A DNA stretch of 64,000 nucleotides from Prorocentrum cordatum (lineage: Eukaryota > Sar > Dinophyceae > Prorocentrales > Prorocentraceae): NCBI GenBank assembly GCA_963575745.1, contig CAUYUJ010014596.1, forward strand, positions 47,501-111,500, in the 5' to 3' direction. The translations under genes and the position numbers were made by a program. Under the pieces are notes generated by a model. It made no database searches and had not been told where the DNA came from. It saw only the letters and a program-made list of their open reading frames with translations. Shown here in pieces: positions 46,088-54,494 of this stretch; the first letter of the stretch is position 1, and each line of letters begins with the position of its first letter.

Positions 46088-48438
46088 CTCCTGACTCGCG
46101 CCGGCTGGGCCCTTCAGGGGCGGGGTCCAGCCGCCTGCCGAGCCCCAGGCCGCCCCTCGCTGGTGGCCGCAGTTTTGACGCGGGTGACGACCGCCATGTT
46201 CCTCGCGATCTTTTTCCTCTGCCACGTCGGCCAGTCGGCGCCTTCTCCGGGGAGACAGGCGCTGTTAGCCGGTCGGTGCGGCAGCGGGTTGGCGCGCGTG
46301 CTGCTGTGGAGCTGGACTGTGACCGAGCGGTGCGCAGCCTCAACGGGATGTTCTCGCATGCGCCTCAGCCGGCTCTTGGCCAGGGCGCGCCAGCCTGTGC
46401 TTTCGTCTCGCGCGCGCAGCGCGAGGCCATCGACTTCGTCGAGGAGTCGGCGCGGGCCCTGGGAGCGCCGCCCCCGGGGCTCACCCCCGCAGAGGCTCTT
46501 CGGAAGCTTCGCGTGGCGAGCTGGTACGACGTGGACTCTGCCAAGCTCGGATCCTACCGCCCCGACGCGATCTCACTGCCCTCTGGCACGGTTCGGCCGA
46601 TTCCGCTGGAGACTCTGTGGGGGAGCGGCGGGAGTGACACCGTGAAGGATTTTATATCACAGAATTTGCTGTGCTCCGAGAGGGCGAAGCAGCGACTGCA
46701 GGGCGTGGGGCTGGAGCGGGCGTACTCTGACCCAGCCTTGCGGCGTCGGGGTGCGTATGAGGAATTCATTCGTATGTTGCAAGAGCGTGGCCTCGTCGAC
46801 TTCGCCGAGTCTGGCATCGAGTCCGTCGAGGCCTTCTTCGTGGAGAAGAAAGACCAGAGGCTGCGCATGGTGATAGACTGCCGGAGGGCCAACGCTTGGT
46901 TCGCTGAGCCGGCCGGAGTGAGCCTGTGCACGGGCGATGCCCTTTCGAGGTTGGAGCTGGGCCTCAACGACGAGCTCCACATCCAGGGTGCCGACCTCAG
47001 CGACGCCTTTTACCACATGGGCTTGCCTGAGGAGCTGAGGGGGTACTTCTCCTTCCGACCCGTGCGCGCCTCGGCGGTTGGCATCAAGCTCCTCGGCGGG
47101 AAGCCACTAGGCCGGGGCGCTCTTGTCACGCCGCGCCTGGCCGTGCTGCCGATGGGGTGGAGCTGGGCGCTGTGGTGGTGCCAGCGGGTGCATGAGCGCA
47201 CCAGCGTCGAGGCCGGCGCCTGCCCCGAGCAGCGGATCGTTGACCGCCGGCCGCCGCCGCCGATGACGCCGGGCGCCCACCTAGAGTACGTCGACAACTT
47301 CATCGCGATCGGCACCGACTCCGAGTGGGTGGCGGCGCTCGTGCGGCGCGTGTCTGACGCGCTGCGCGCCCGCGGGCTCGAGGTGAAGGCCGAGGACCAT
47401 GCTGGCGAGCTGCCTGGTGAGTCGGAGGCGCTGGGGTGGTGCATTGACCGAGGACGGTGCATCGTGCGGCCCACGCGGGCCCGGCTGTGGCGTGCGCGCC
47501 TGGCTGTTCGAGGTGTGCTCGGCCGTGGCCGTCTTCGGGGACGCGACCTCGAGAAGCTCCTCGGGCATCTGGTATTTATATCTCTTATCAAGCGCGAGGG
47601 CATGTCTTTGTTCTGGAGCTGCTACGCCTTTGTCCGCAAGTGCTATGACAAGGAGACCGGACTTTGGCCTGCTGTCCGGCGTGAGCTGGAGTACTGGGAC
47701 GGCATCGCGCCCCTCTTGTGGCGCAGCCTCCGTTCGCCTTGGACTGACGAGCTCATCGTGGTCGACGCGAGCGAGTGGGGCATCGGGGCTTGCGCTGCCC
47801 CTGCCCCCGCTTCGCTGGTGCAGAGGCTGGGCCACGTCTCCGAGCGCTGGAGGTGGCACCATGGGCTGGCCGGCTCCGCGCCACGCCGGCACGCGGGGGC
47901 CGCGGCGGCCGCCGCCGCGCTGGCGGGCGATCCCGCCGACGCTGCGCCGTGGATGCTGGGAGCGGAGGCGGTCGCGGCCGCGGGCTTTCCTCCGCGGCAT
48001 GCCGGCGGCGACGGGCTGGGGGGGGAGGATTCCGCCCTCCATAGTCACAACCCCCAGACCCAGGCCGCCGGCGCAGCCGAGGGGGCCGCCGGGAGCGCGT
48101 TCGACGAGGTGCCGCCGGACGTGATCAAGCTGCCCTGGCGCACCGTGGGGCGCCACCGCTGGCGCTGGCCGGAGGAGAGCATGCCGGTCGCCGAGGCGAG
48201 GGCCGTGCTGCACGGGCTCCAGCATCTCGTGAGAGCCTCGCGGCACCGTGGCCGGCGCGTCGTGGTGCTGGGCGACTCTTTGAGCGCGGCCGGGGCCGTG
48301 GATCGTTTCAGGAGCAGTTCTTGCAAAATGCTCCGAGTCACTCAGGCCATCGCCGCCGTCACCCTTGTTACTGCCACCACCCTCCACTACCGCTGGCTGC
48401 CCTCAGAGTGGAATGCAGCCGACAACCCCTCGAGGGGG
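46084..48438 (+). CDS. YR-2 ORF3, first part: reverse transcriptase and RNase H
   Basis: The start is ATG 46084, overlapping the ORF2 stop by ATGA. The frame is open from before this to 50631. RT: an N-terminal region (AYSDPALRRRGAYEEFIRML), fingers VEKKDQRLRMVIDCRRANAW, motif A GADLSDAFYHM (Asp codon 46993-46995), motif B VLPMGWSWALWW, motif C LEYVDNFIAIG (YVDN at 47287-47298), then the thumb/connection ARLWRARLAVRGVLGRG and LLGHLVFISLIKRE. RNase H: LIVVDASEWGIGA (Asp codon 47764-47766), MPVAEARAVLHGLQHL, VVVLGDSLSAAGAVD and YRWLPSEWNAADNPSRG, so the D-E-D-D set is complete. YVDN replaces the canonical YxDD; the same is true in YR-1. The RT would copy the element RNA and RNase H would degrade it. 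The end given here is the last RNase H motif, not a stop. Confidence 0.85.
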
Positions 48439-49870
48439 CGTTTCTCCCCCTCGACCCCCCAGCCGCTGCTGCCTCGGGCCAAGGCTGGCGCGGCGGGGCC
48501 AGGCGCCGCTGGGCCGCCCGGGAAGCCTGCCGATGTTGGCGCGGGCGCGGCCGCCCGCGGCGCCGCCGCGCGCCCAGACGGCCTCGGCGACGCTGACCCG
48601 GTCTACGTTCAGGCCTCCGGGGACGTCGAGGCCGCCAGCCGCCGTGCGCGTCGCCGGGGCGCCGCTGCCCTCGGCCCCGGACGCGCCCGCTCGGCGCGCG
48701 GCGGCTCAGGCGAGGGGCCCGCGGCGGCGTCCTGCCGCGGCGAGCCCGCCAGCGAGGAAGCGGCGTCGGGTGGCGGCGACTGCGGCGGCGGCGGCGCGCC
48801 GGCGCTCCGCGGCCGTGCAGCTGCCGGGCCTGAGCGTGCTGGAGACGGGATCGATCACGGCGGCGACGCGGGCGCAGTACGTGGAGGCTTTCGACGGCTT
48901 CCAGGCTTGGATGGCAGAGCGGGGCGTGCAGCCCACGACGCTGGACGACTACGACGAGCAGCTGGTCCTCCGCCTGGACGAGCTCTACCTGGACGGCGAG
49001 GGGATCGGGGCCGGGCAGAAGCTCTTCGCGTCGGTGCTCTTCTTCCTGGGGCTGACGAAGGCGGCGGGCTCGCCGATGGCGCGAGCGCGGCGGGCGCTGC
49101 GCGGGTTCCGTCGGCTGGCGCCGCCCACCTCGCGGCTCCCGCTCCCCTTCGAGCTGCTGGCCGCGCTGGTAAACTACCTCGTGAGCGTCTCGAAGCTCGA
49201 GGCGGCGCTCGTGCTGTGGCTGAGCTTCGAGCTGTACTTGCGCCCAAGCGAGCCGTACCACATCCGGGCCACCGACTTGGTTCGCCCGGCTCGCGGCCGC
49301 CTGGGGCACGACAGCTGGAGCGTGACTCTGCACGCCGCCGAGACGGAGGTGCTCTCGAAGACCGCCGAGTACGACGAGGCGCTGAAGCTGGACCTGCCGC
49401 GGCAGGAGCTGCTGGGCCCGGCGCTGGAGGCCTCCGTGACCGCGCGGCTCGGCCCCGACTGGCGGAGGCCTCGCCCCGCGGCGGCGCGCGGCGCCGCCGC
49501 GGGCGGCCGCGCGAGCGGCGCGGCCCCGGAGCCTCTGCTGTTCGCGATCACGCAGCGCGAGGTCTCGAGCGCCCTCTCGGCCGCCGCCAAGGCCCTCGGG
49601 ATCGAGAAGTTCCTGCCCGGCCTGCACCCTTACATGCTCAGGCACGGGGGCGCGTCTCACGACTACGGCAGCAAGGCCAGGTCCCTCGTCGACGTCCAGC
49701 GCAGAGGCCGGTGGCAGTCGTGGCATTCGGTCCGCCGATACGAGAAAGGCGCTCGCCTGTCGCAGGTGCTGCAGATGGTGCCCGCTGCGATGCAGGACCA
49801 CGCAGCGCGGTGCGCCGACTCGCTCGGCGAGATCGTGTCTGGCCGGCGCTGCCCATTTACGCCTCCCTGA
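48365..49870 (+). CDS. YR-2 tyrosine recombinase (+1 frame relative to pol)
   Basis: A 501-codon frame with an ATG at 48365, whose first ~150 residues are basic, Ala/Pro/Arg-rich and may be linker or non-coding. The conserved part starts near residue 153 (LPGLSVLETGSITAATRAQY), with an N-terminal helical domain (EAFDGFQAWMAERG). Catalytic region: WLSFELYLRPSEPYHIRATD (first Arg, residue 293), LHPYMLRHGGASHD (second Arg 426; the usual HxxR histidine is Tyr 423), RGRWQSWHSVRRYEK (Trp 450 at the H/W position; nucleophilic Tyr 459, codon 49739-49741). This R..R..W..Y set matches tyrosine recombinases of DIRS/Ngaro elements, which join circular cDNA to the target. No in-frame route from RNase H is visible, so expression needs +1 frameshifting or internal initiation. 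Confidence 0.85.
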   Translation: MLLPPPSTTAGCPQSGMQPTTPRGGVSPPRPPSRCCLGPRLARRGQAPLGRPGSLPMLARARPPAAPPRAQTASATLTRSTFRPPGTSRPPAAVRVAGAPLPSAPDAPARRAAAQARGPRRRPAAASPPARKRRRVAATAAAAARRRSAAVQLPGLSVLETGSITAATRAQYVEAFDGFQAWMAERGVQPTTLDDYDEQLVLRLDELYLDGEGIGAGQKLFASVLFFLGLTKAAGSPMARARRALRGFRRLAPPTSRLPLPFELLAALVNYLVSVSKLEAALVLWLSFELYLRPSEPYHIRATDLVRPARGRLGHDSWSVTLHAAETEVLSKTAEYDEALKLDLPRQELLGPALEASVTARLGPDWRRPRPAAARGAAAGGRASGAAPEPLLFAITQREVSSALSAAAKALGIEKFLPGLHPYMLRHGGASHDYGSKARSLVDVQRRGRWQSWHSVRRYEKGARLSQVLQMVPAAMQDHAARCADSLGEIVSGRRCPFTPP

Positions 49871-50631
49871 AGACCCGCTTCTTCCTGGAGGTGTTCAGCG
49901 GCTCCGGGCGCCTGGGACGGGCGGTCGCCGCTGAAGGGCTGCCCGTCCTGCTTTGGGACATCTGCCTGGGCCCCGAGTATGACCTGCTGAGCCCGCAGAA
50001 GCGTGGGCTGATCCGGTCCTGGGTTCGAAGCGGGCTCGTAATTGGCATCCACATCGGGACGCCCTGCAACACATGGAGCCGTGCGCGGGACATCCCGCCC
50101 GGACCGATGCCGCTGCGAAGTGACGCTTTCCCTCTTGGCCTTCCCGACTTGAGCGTGAAAGATCAGGCCAAGGTTGATGCAGGCAACGTTTTCACGATTT
50201 TCAGCGCTGGCCTCATGCACGAGGCCATCAGGGCCAACATCCCAGCTAGTAATGAGAATCCCCAGACGAGCCGACTTTGGCTCGCCCCTCCTTTCGTCCG
50301 CCTGCTGCGCTCGTCGGCCGTCACTTTCACTATCACGCACTTCTGTCAGTGGGGAGCGCCGTGGCGAAAAGCCACGGCTTTCGCCACAGTCAACCTCGAT
50401 ATGTGTCGCATCGGTCGTGCGTTGTGCAAGTCGTCCAAGAGAGGAATTTGTTCCCGCACTGGCTTGCCGCACGCCCAGCTGCATGGAAAGAACGTGGAGC
50501 GCGTCTTTAAAACCAAGCTGGCCGAGGCTTACCCTCAGCGTTTGTGCAACGCCCTCGCCCAAGCCTATAGTAATGCCGTAATATCTCACAGGACTCGTGT
50601 TTTTGAGCGGCTGGTCCTACCAGCCAGTTGA
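49857..50631 (+). CDS. YR-2 methyltransferase-like domain (C-terminal end of the pol frame)
   Basis: This is in the RT/RNase H frame, starting where the YR frame ends. Motifs: TRFFLEVFSGSGRLGRAVAA (motif I-like F.E.FSGSG), VLLWDICLGPEYDLL (motif II-like acidic), VIGIHIGTPCNTWSRARD (motif IV-like PC..WS, near 50050-50090), ASNENPQTSRLW (motif VI-like ENP, near 50254-50283), HFCQWGAPWRKATAFAT and a helical C-terminus ending at TGA 50629-50631. Order and spacing fit a class I SAM methyltransferase, nearest by eye to C5-cytosine DNA methyltransferases. The MT domain known in DIRS is usually described as phage Dam-like (from memory), so this assignment needs testing. No ATG precedes motif I after the YR stop, so translation must come from upstream, either through the open pol frame or by a -1 shift from YR. 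Confidence 0.7.
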
Positions 50632-50651
50632 CATCTTTGGATCGAGTTTCG

Positions 50652-50773
50652 GGAGTGCATGCAGTGTGTTTCGTCTCATCTGTTGCGTCTCCGGCTTGAG
50701 AGTGTGGCCGCCTCTGCAGAGCATCAGATTCGTCCCACACCACGCCTTGCTGGCCATGGAGAAAAAGCAAGGC
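50652..50773 (+). repeat. YR-2 repeat B1
   Basis: 122 bp beginning ggagtgcatgcagtgtgttt and ending aaaaagcaaggc, equal to 50965-51086. It starts 20 bases after the methyltransferase stop. Confidence 0.95.
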
Positions 50774-50779
50774 CCAGAG

Positions 50780-50888
50780 ATGCGTTGTACTTGTACGGAA
50801 ATCTCGGCACGCGTTTCGGTGAAGGCCGCTCGTCCTGAGGTCCTCGTTTGCCTCTGGTCTCATCCGTAAACACGGTGGCTCAAAGCAA
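50780..50888 (+). repeat. YR-2 repeat A2
   Basis: 109 bp equal to A1. It is separated from B1 by six bases (ccagag) and from B2 by 76 bases. It contains the second copy of the SL-like 22-mer (50863-50884). Confidence 0.95.
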
Positions 50889-50964
50889 CCAACCGTCCAG
50901 CCCCGACCACCGCCCTGTTTTTGTTTCTCATCCTCTCGGCTGCCTGAAGGGCCGCTTTCGATCA

Positions 50965-51083
50965 GGAGTGCATGCAGTGTGTTTCGTCTCATCTGTTGCG
51001 TCTCCGGCTTGAGAGTGTGGCCGCCTCTGCAGAGCATCAGATTCGTCCCACACCACGCCTTGCTGGCCATGGAGAAAAAGCAA

Positions 51084-51086
<3 letters not shown>
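50965..51086 (+). repeat. YR-2 right repeat B2, abutting (TA)n
   Basis: 122 bp equal to B1. It ends in aagcaaggc and passes directly into atatatatat, marking the right edge of the element. Confidence 0.95.
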
Positions 51087-51126
<40 letters not shown>

Positions 51127-51140
51127 GTGTGTGTGCGTGT
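51087..51140. repeat. (TA)n/(TG)n tract at the right edge of YR-2
   Basis: About 30 bases of TA, then gtatatatgtgtgtgtgcgtgtg. The left edge has a similar (TA)n run at 44274-44305, consistent with insertion into a TA microsatellite. Confidence 0.9.
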
Positions 51141-51460
51141 GGTCGCACCCCCCCCACCCACTCAGCGTTGCTGCGCGCGCGTGGCTGCCCTGGCCGCGCG
51201 CAACAGCGGGCCGCGTCGGCGACGGCGGCAAGGACGGGGCGGGCTGCGGCGCGCCCCCACTACAAACAGTGCAATGCCTCCCCAGAGGAACTGATGCTCT
51301 GCAGTAGGAGAAGATGGACGCTAATGGCTCTGGGCCACGGATAGCTGGCTAACGGCGCGCAGCAGAGGCAAGGGCGCATGGGCGCAGCTGGATTCAACGT
51401 GCGAGCGGCGACGGCTGGCCTGGGTTGCATGATATAGGTGTTCTTTAATCGCCGAACAGA

Positions 51461-51890
51461 GGGCGGCAAGGATGTGTTTTTTGTTCATCAACTACGGCTG
51501 CTCTATCTAACTCGTGGCTCTCATTTTGGTCTCTGGCGGTCGAGATGCACGCGTCGGTTGCGACAGTGGCTCTTTTGCCGAAGGAGCCCAGGGTCCCGCG
51601 ACCGCGCAAACACGGAAGGCGGCAAGGATGTTTGTTTCACCAACTACGATCGTTGCATCTAGCTCGTGGCTCTTCTTTTGGGTCTCTGGTGGTCGAGATG
51701 CGCGCGTCGGTTGCGGAAGTGGCTCTTCTGCCGAAGGAATCAATAGTCTCCCGACCAGACATGCGCAAAGGGTGGCAAGGATGTGTTTGTTTCATCAGCT
51801 ACGGTTGCTCTATCTAGCTCGCTGCTCCCATTTGGGCCCCTGTCGGTCGAGATGCACGCGCCGGAAGAAATCCAAGGTCTCGCGCGCCCG
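51461..51890 (+). repeat. three ~155-bp tandem units
   Basis: The block ggcaaggatgtgtttgtttc, then atcaactacggttgctctat and ctagctcgtggctc, then ggtcgagatgcacgcgtcgg starts near 51464, 51619 and 51773. The third unit runs into the PP2C fragment on the other strand. Confidence 0.85.
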
Positions 51891-52310
51891 GCGACGCCGA
51901 TCACGATCGAGATGTCGTCGGGCTTGGGCGCGCCGTGCATTTGCGCGCACTTGATCATCTGGTCGGCCGCGGCGTGCACGTCAGAATCTGCGCCCGTGAG
52001 CATGAACTTCAAGGTTTCGTGCGGGGCGTTATCAACGATGCCGTCGGAGCAGCGTGTGACGATGTCCCGCGGGTTCAAATGGGCGGCGCCGTAGTCGGCC
52101 CGCCGCACGGAACGTTCCAAATCGTCGCCAGCCCTGCTCACACCAAGCAAAAACGAGACCTGCTTCGGCCCGATCACCTCGCCTGAAGCTGTGGCGATCC
52201 GGACGCGGTGTTCTCTGACGATGAATAGCCGCGCGCAACGTCCCGCGAGAGCCGACCTGCGCCGCGCCTGGATGGACGCGTCTTCGATGCGGCAGTGGGT
52301 CATCTTGGTG
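51855..52310 (-). pseudogene. C-terminal fragment of a PP2C-type (PPM) protein phosphatase
   Basis: Within the minus-strand frame 52615-51740, residues 105-255 read like the last third of a PPM/PP2C catalytic domain: VRIATASGEVIGPKQVSFLL, then PRDIVTRCSDGIVDNAPHET (SDGIVDN at about 52048-52028; the Asp of SDG is a metal ligand in this family), AADQMIKCAQMHGAPKPDDI and SIVIGVA. The (S/T)DG.(F/V)DN and KPDDI.(V/I) pair with the intervening Ala-rich helix resembles PTC7/PPTC7-like phosphatases. The N-terminal two thirds, with the other metal ligands, are not found upstream; residues 1-100 are low-complexity. The fragment ends in the 155-bp repeats rather than a natural terminus. It may be a truncated retrocopy or the last exon(s) of a gene. 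Activity is unlikely as it stands. Confidence 0.55.
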
Positions 52311-52914
52311 CCAGACGCAGAAAAAAGCCGACCGTGGTTGAACCGCGCAGAGTAGTGGTCTGGATGGCGAGCTGCACGAGCCTCGCCGTTTATGTTCTTG
52401 TGGTTTACGTAACTATGTTGTTGGTTGTTTTGCGCGCGTGTGTTATTGTTCGTGCATGCGCGAGCCTCGCCGCCCGCGCCGCAGGAGCGCCCGTGGCCGT
52501 GCCCCGCGCGTCGCCGCCGATCTCGCGGACCACCTGAGCGTCGAACTCTCGTTTGTCGCCGGCCCAGCGGAACCGCTGGCGGAGCAAGAAGCGGAGGCGG
52601 TTCCGGAGGTCCCAAGAGAGCCCCCCAGGTTTGAAGCGGGGCGCGACTCCGCTTTCCCCGTCGCGCGCAACGCCCGAATTACCCGCCGCCGCCGTCATGT
52701 CGGCGCGGGGCTTGTTGAGGAGCGCTTTGGCGGCGCGCCGGGAGGCGAGGCGGGGCGCCATCGACGTTGCTGCCGCGAAGGTTCGTGGAAGCTGCGCCGC
52801 GAGTTCTGCGTCGAGGCAGGCTCGGGAAGTTGCAGCAAAAATATTGGCTGGCGCGGAAAGTTGGAGAGGTTTTTTTTTTCGGGTGGGAGGGGGGGGGGGA
52901 ATGGGGAGGGGGAG
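52311..52914. other. no gene recognised
   Basis: Mixed-composition sequence with short frames on both strands (up to 159 codons). A frame reading VAADLADHLSVELSFVAGPA on the plus strand has no identifiable domain. A T-run and G-run lie at 52869-52905. Confidence 0.35.
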
Positions 52915-52990
52915 TAAGACAATCTAGGTGCGCTCGCGCCATATCTGACATCCTGCCCCTCCCTCCCATCCCTTGCCATGGCGCAGATCC
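52915..52990 (-). repeat. intron-like dispersed repeat, copy 4 (inverted)
   Basis: Its reverse complement (gccatggcaagggatgggag, then ggaggggcaggatgtcagat, then atggcgcgagcgcacctag) aligns with 25376-25432 and 24775-24826. On its own strand a pyrimidine-rich run (tcttactccccctcccc) follows, as in the other copies. Confidence 0.75.
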
Positions 52991-53269
52991 CCTCTCTACT
53001 CGCGCAGTCGGATGTCGAGCAGGGCAATGATCCCGAAAGGGTACGCGACGCATTCTAGAGCACGGCATGGCATGGCGTAGACGAGCACCGCGAAGCGCAG
53101 TATCAACCTAGCATTTCATTGCATGCCGTGGCATGGCACGGGCAATGACGCCGGCGCTGCAGCGGGAGCACGAGCCGAAACGAGCGGAAGCGCGGAAATG
53201 AGGCCAGCGCTGCAGCCGGAGCACGATTCGGAACGAGCGGAAGCACGCCAGAATCGGCCTGGGAGGCTT

Positions 53270-53660
53270 CCCGGGCGCCAGAAGCAGAAATTCAGCATTT
53301 TCGAAAGGACAATGTATATTGGAATGGCCTTTTTTTCGGCGCCGCCTCGGAATTCGATTTTCCGGCGCCAGCCGGAACCGGCTCGGCCCGGGCGCCGGCC
53401 CGGGCGCCGGCTCGGGCGTCTGGCCCGGGCGCCGGCTCGGGCGCCAGCCCGGGCGTTGGATCCAACGCCCGGGCGTTGGATCCAAGCTCGGGAGGCCCCC
53501 TGGGCGCCGGAAGCAGAAATTGAGCATTTTCAGCGGAAAAATGTATCAGAATGTGGCATTTTTTCGGCGCCGCCTCGGAGCTCGATTTCCCGGCGCCGGC
53601 CGGAACCGGCTCCGGGCTGGGCCTGGCCCGGGCGCAGGCTCGGGCGCCGGCGCTGCAAGT
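53270..53660 (+). repeat. two ~229-bp direct units with GGGCGCCGG sub-repeats
   Basis: The block ggcgccagaagcagaaattcagcattttc, then ttttttcggcgccgcctcgg, then cgattttccggcgcc begins at about 53275 and again near 53504. Between them lie (cccgggcgccggctcggg)n sub-repeats and cgcccgggcgttggatccaa. Confidence 0.85.
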
Positions 53661-53906
53661 AGTCGGCGGAAATTGCGCAGCGGTATTGATCTTTGATCCT
53701 TTTCTGAACTCCTGAAGTTCGCGCCCTGCTCACAGGGCGTCTAAACTCCCGCGACTCCGAGCACAGGCGAGGGGGCGCTAGAGCCGAGACGATAACAGGC
53801 AAAACGCATACGTAAAACCACAAATGCAATCACAAACTGAAGCTATATAACACAAGGGAATATGGAACAAATATGAAACATCTGCTACCCTGCTGGACTC
53901 ACTCAC

Positions 53907-54494
53907 TCATGCACAGGCTTGCTCAACCTCGGAATTGCACGGGTAAGGGTCCTCCAAGCTGAGCATCCTTGAGTCCGCCTCCTCGTCTGAACTGCACTCG
54001 GTCATGCTCTCATATGGCGGGAAGTCCGGGCACGCAGCTGCACTGATGTGAGCCATTGTCCCGCCTGGCGTCTTGAGAATGCCCGCTCCTACGTGCTCGA
54101 ACGGCTGGATTCCAGCTACCTTCCTCCTCCGTGCACTCTGGTACTTCTCGTCGTAGACCAGCTTCCAGCGGTGCCCGTTGCTGAAATGTATCCGCAGCTG
54201 GCCTGGCTCGTGTCCCTTCGTCAGCGAGTTGGCGAGCTGGGCATCCCCATGCGCCCAGAGCATCCAGTTGTTCGCAGCCTGCGCCCCCTCCTTCAGGGTC
54301 ATGGCCTCCGCGTCGGTTCGCTTCTCCTTGCCCCGGAAGGAGTAGATTGTCGTCTGCAGCTTGTCATACAGGCCCTTTGAATCCACAACCACTGCTCCTG
54401 GCAGTCTGCGTAGAATCCCTTCGGGGTTCCTCCAGTCGATGTTGTTGCCCAGGATCTCCGTCCACTGCACCTTGATGCCACGGAACTGCGGCAA
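53907..54494 (-). pseudogene. Copia RNase H, C-terminal part
   Basis: It continues the RNase H domain in another frame: GAVVVDSKGLYDKLQTTIYS, then KEKRTDAEAMTLKEGAQAAN, LWAHGDAQLANSLTKGHEPG and WKLVYDEKYQSARRRK. DSK.LYD, E...L and DAQLA(D/N).LTK are standard Copia RNase H signatures. The stop at 53907 is the natural end of the polyprotein, followed by a hairpin-forming gcgccctgctcacagggcg (53720-53738) about 170 bases downstream. Confidence 0.85.

Larger units (their letters stand above)
44306..51086 (+). mobile_element. YR-2: apparently complete tyrosine-recombinase retrotransposon with split direct repeats
   Basis: The layout is A1 (44306-44414), ORF1, ORF2, ORF3 (RT-RNase H ... methyltransferase), YR in the +1 frame, then B1 (50652-50773), A2 (50780-50888) and B2 (50965-51086). 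The A1/A2 pair (109 bp) and the B1/B2 pair (122 bp) agree base for base as I read them. Split direct repeats with RT plus YR and no LTRs or DDE integrase define the PAT/Ngaro-like branch of the DIRS order, which integrates via the YR rather than an integrase (family knowledge). A (TA)n tract flanks the left edge (44274-44305) and the right edge (51087-51120). Identical repeats and open frames suggest a recent insertion. The methyltransferase is expected in DIRS proper but is less usual with split repeats. Confidence 0.9.

Noticed and set aside
47399-48124. 241-codon plus-strand frame inside the YR-2 RT region
   Set aside because: It lies out of frame with the RT/RNase H protein, which has clear motifs over the same bases.
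48368-49801. 477-codon minus-strand frame opposite the YR gene
   Set aside because: It is antisense to a tyrosine recombinase with recognisable catalytic residues and has no motif of its own.
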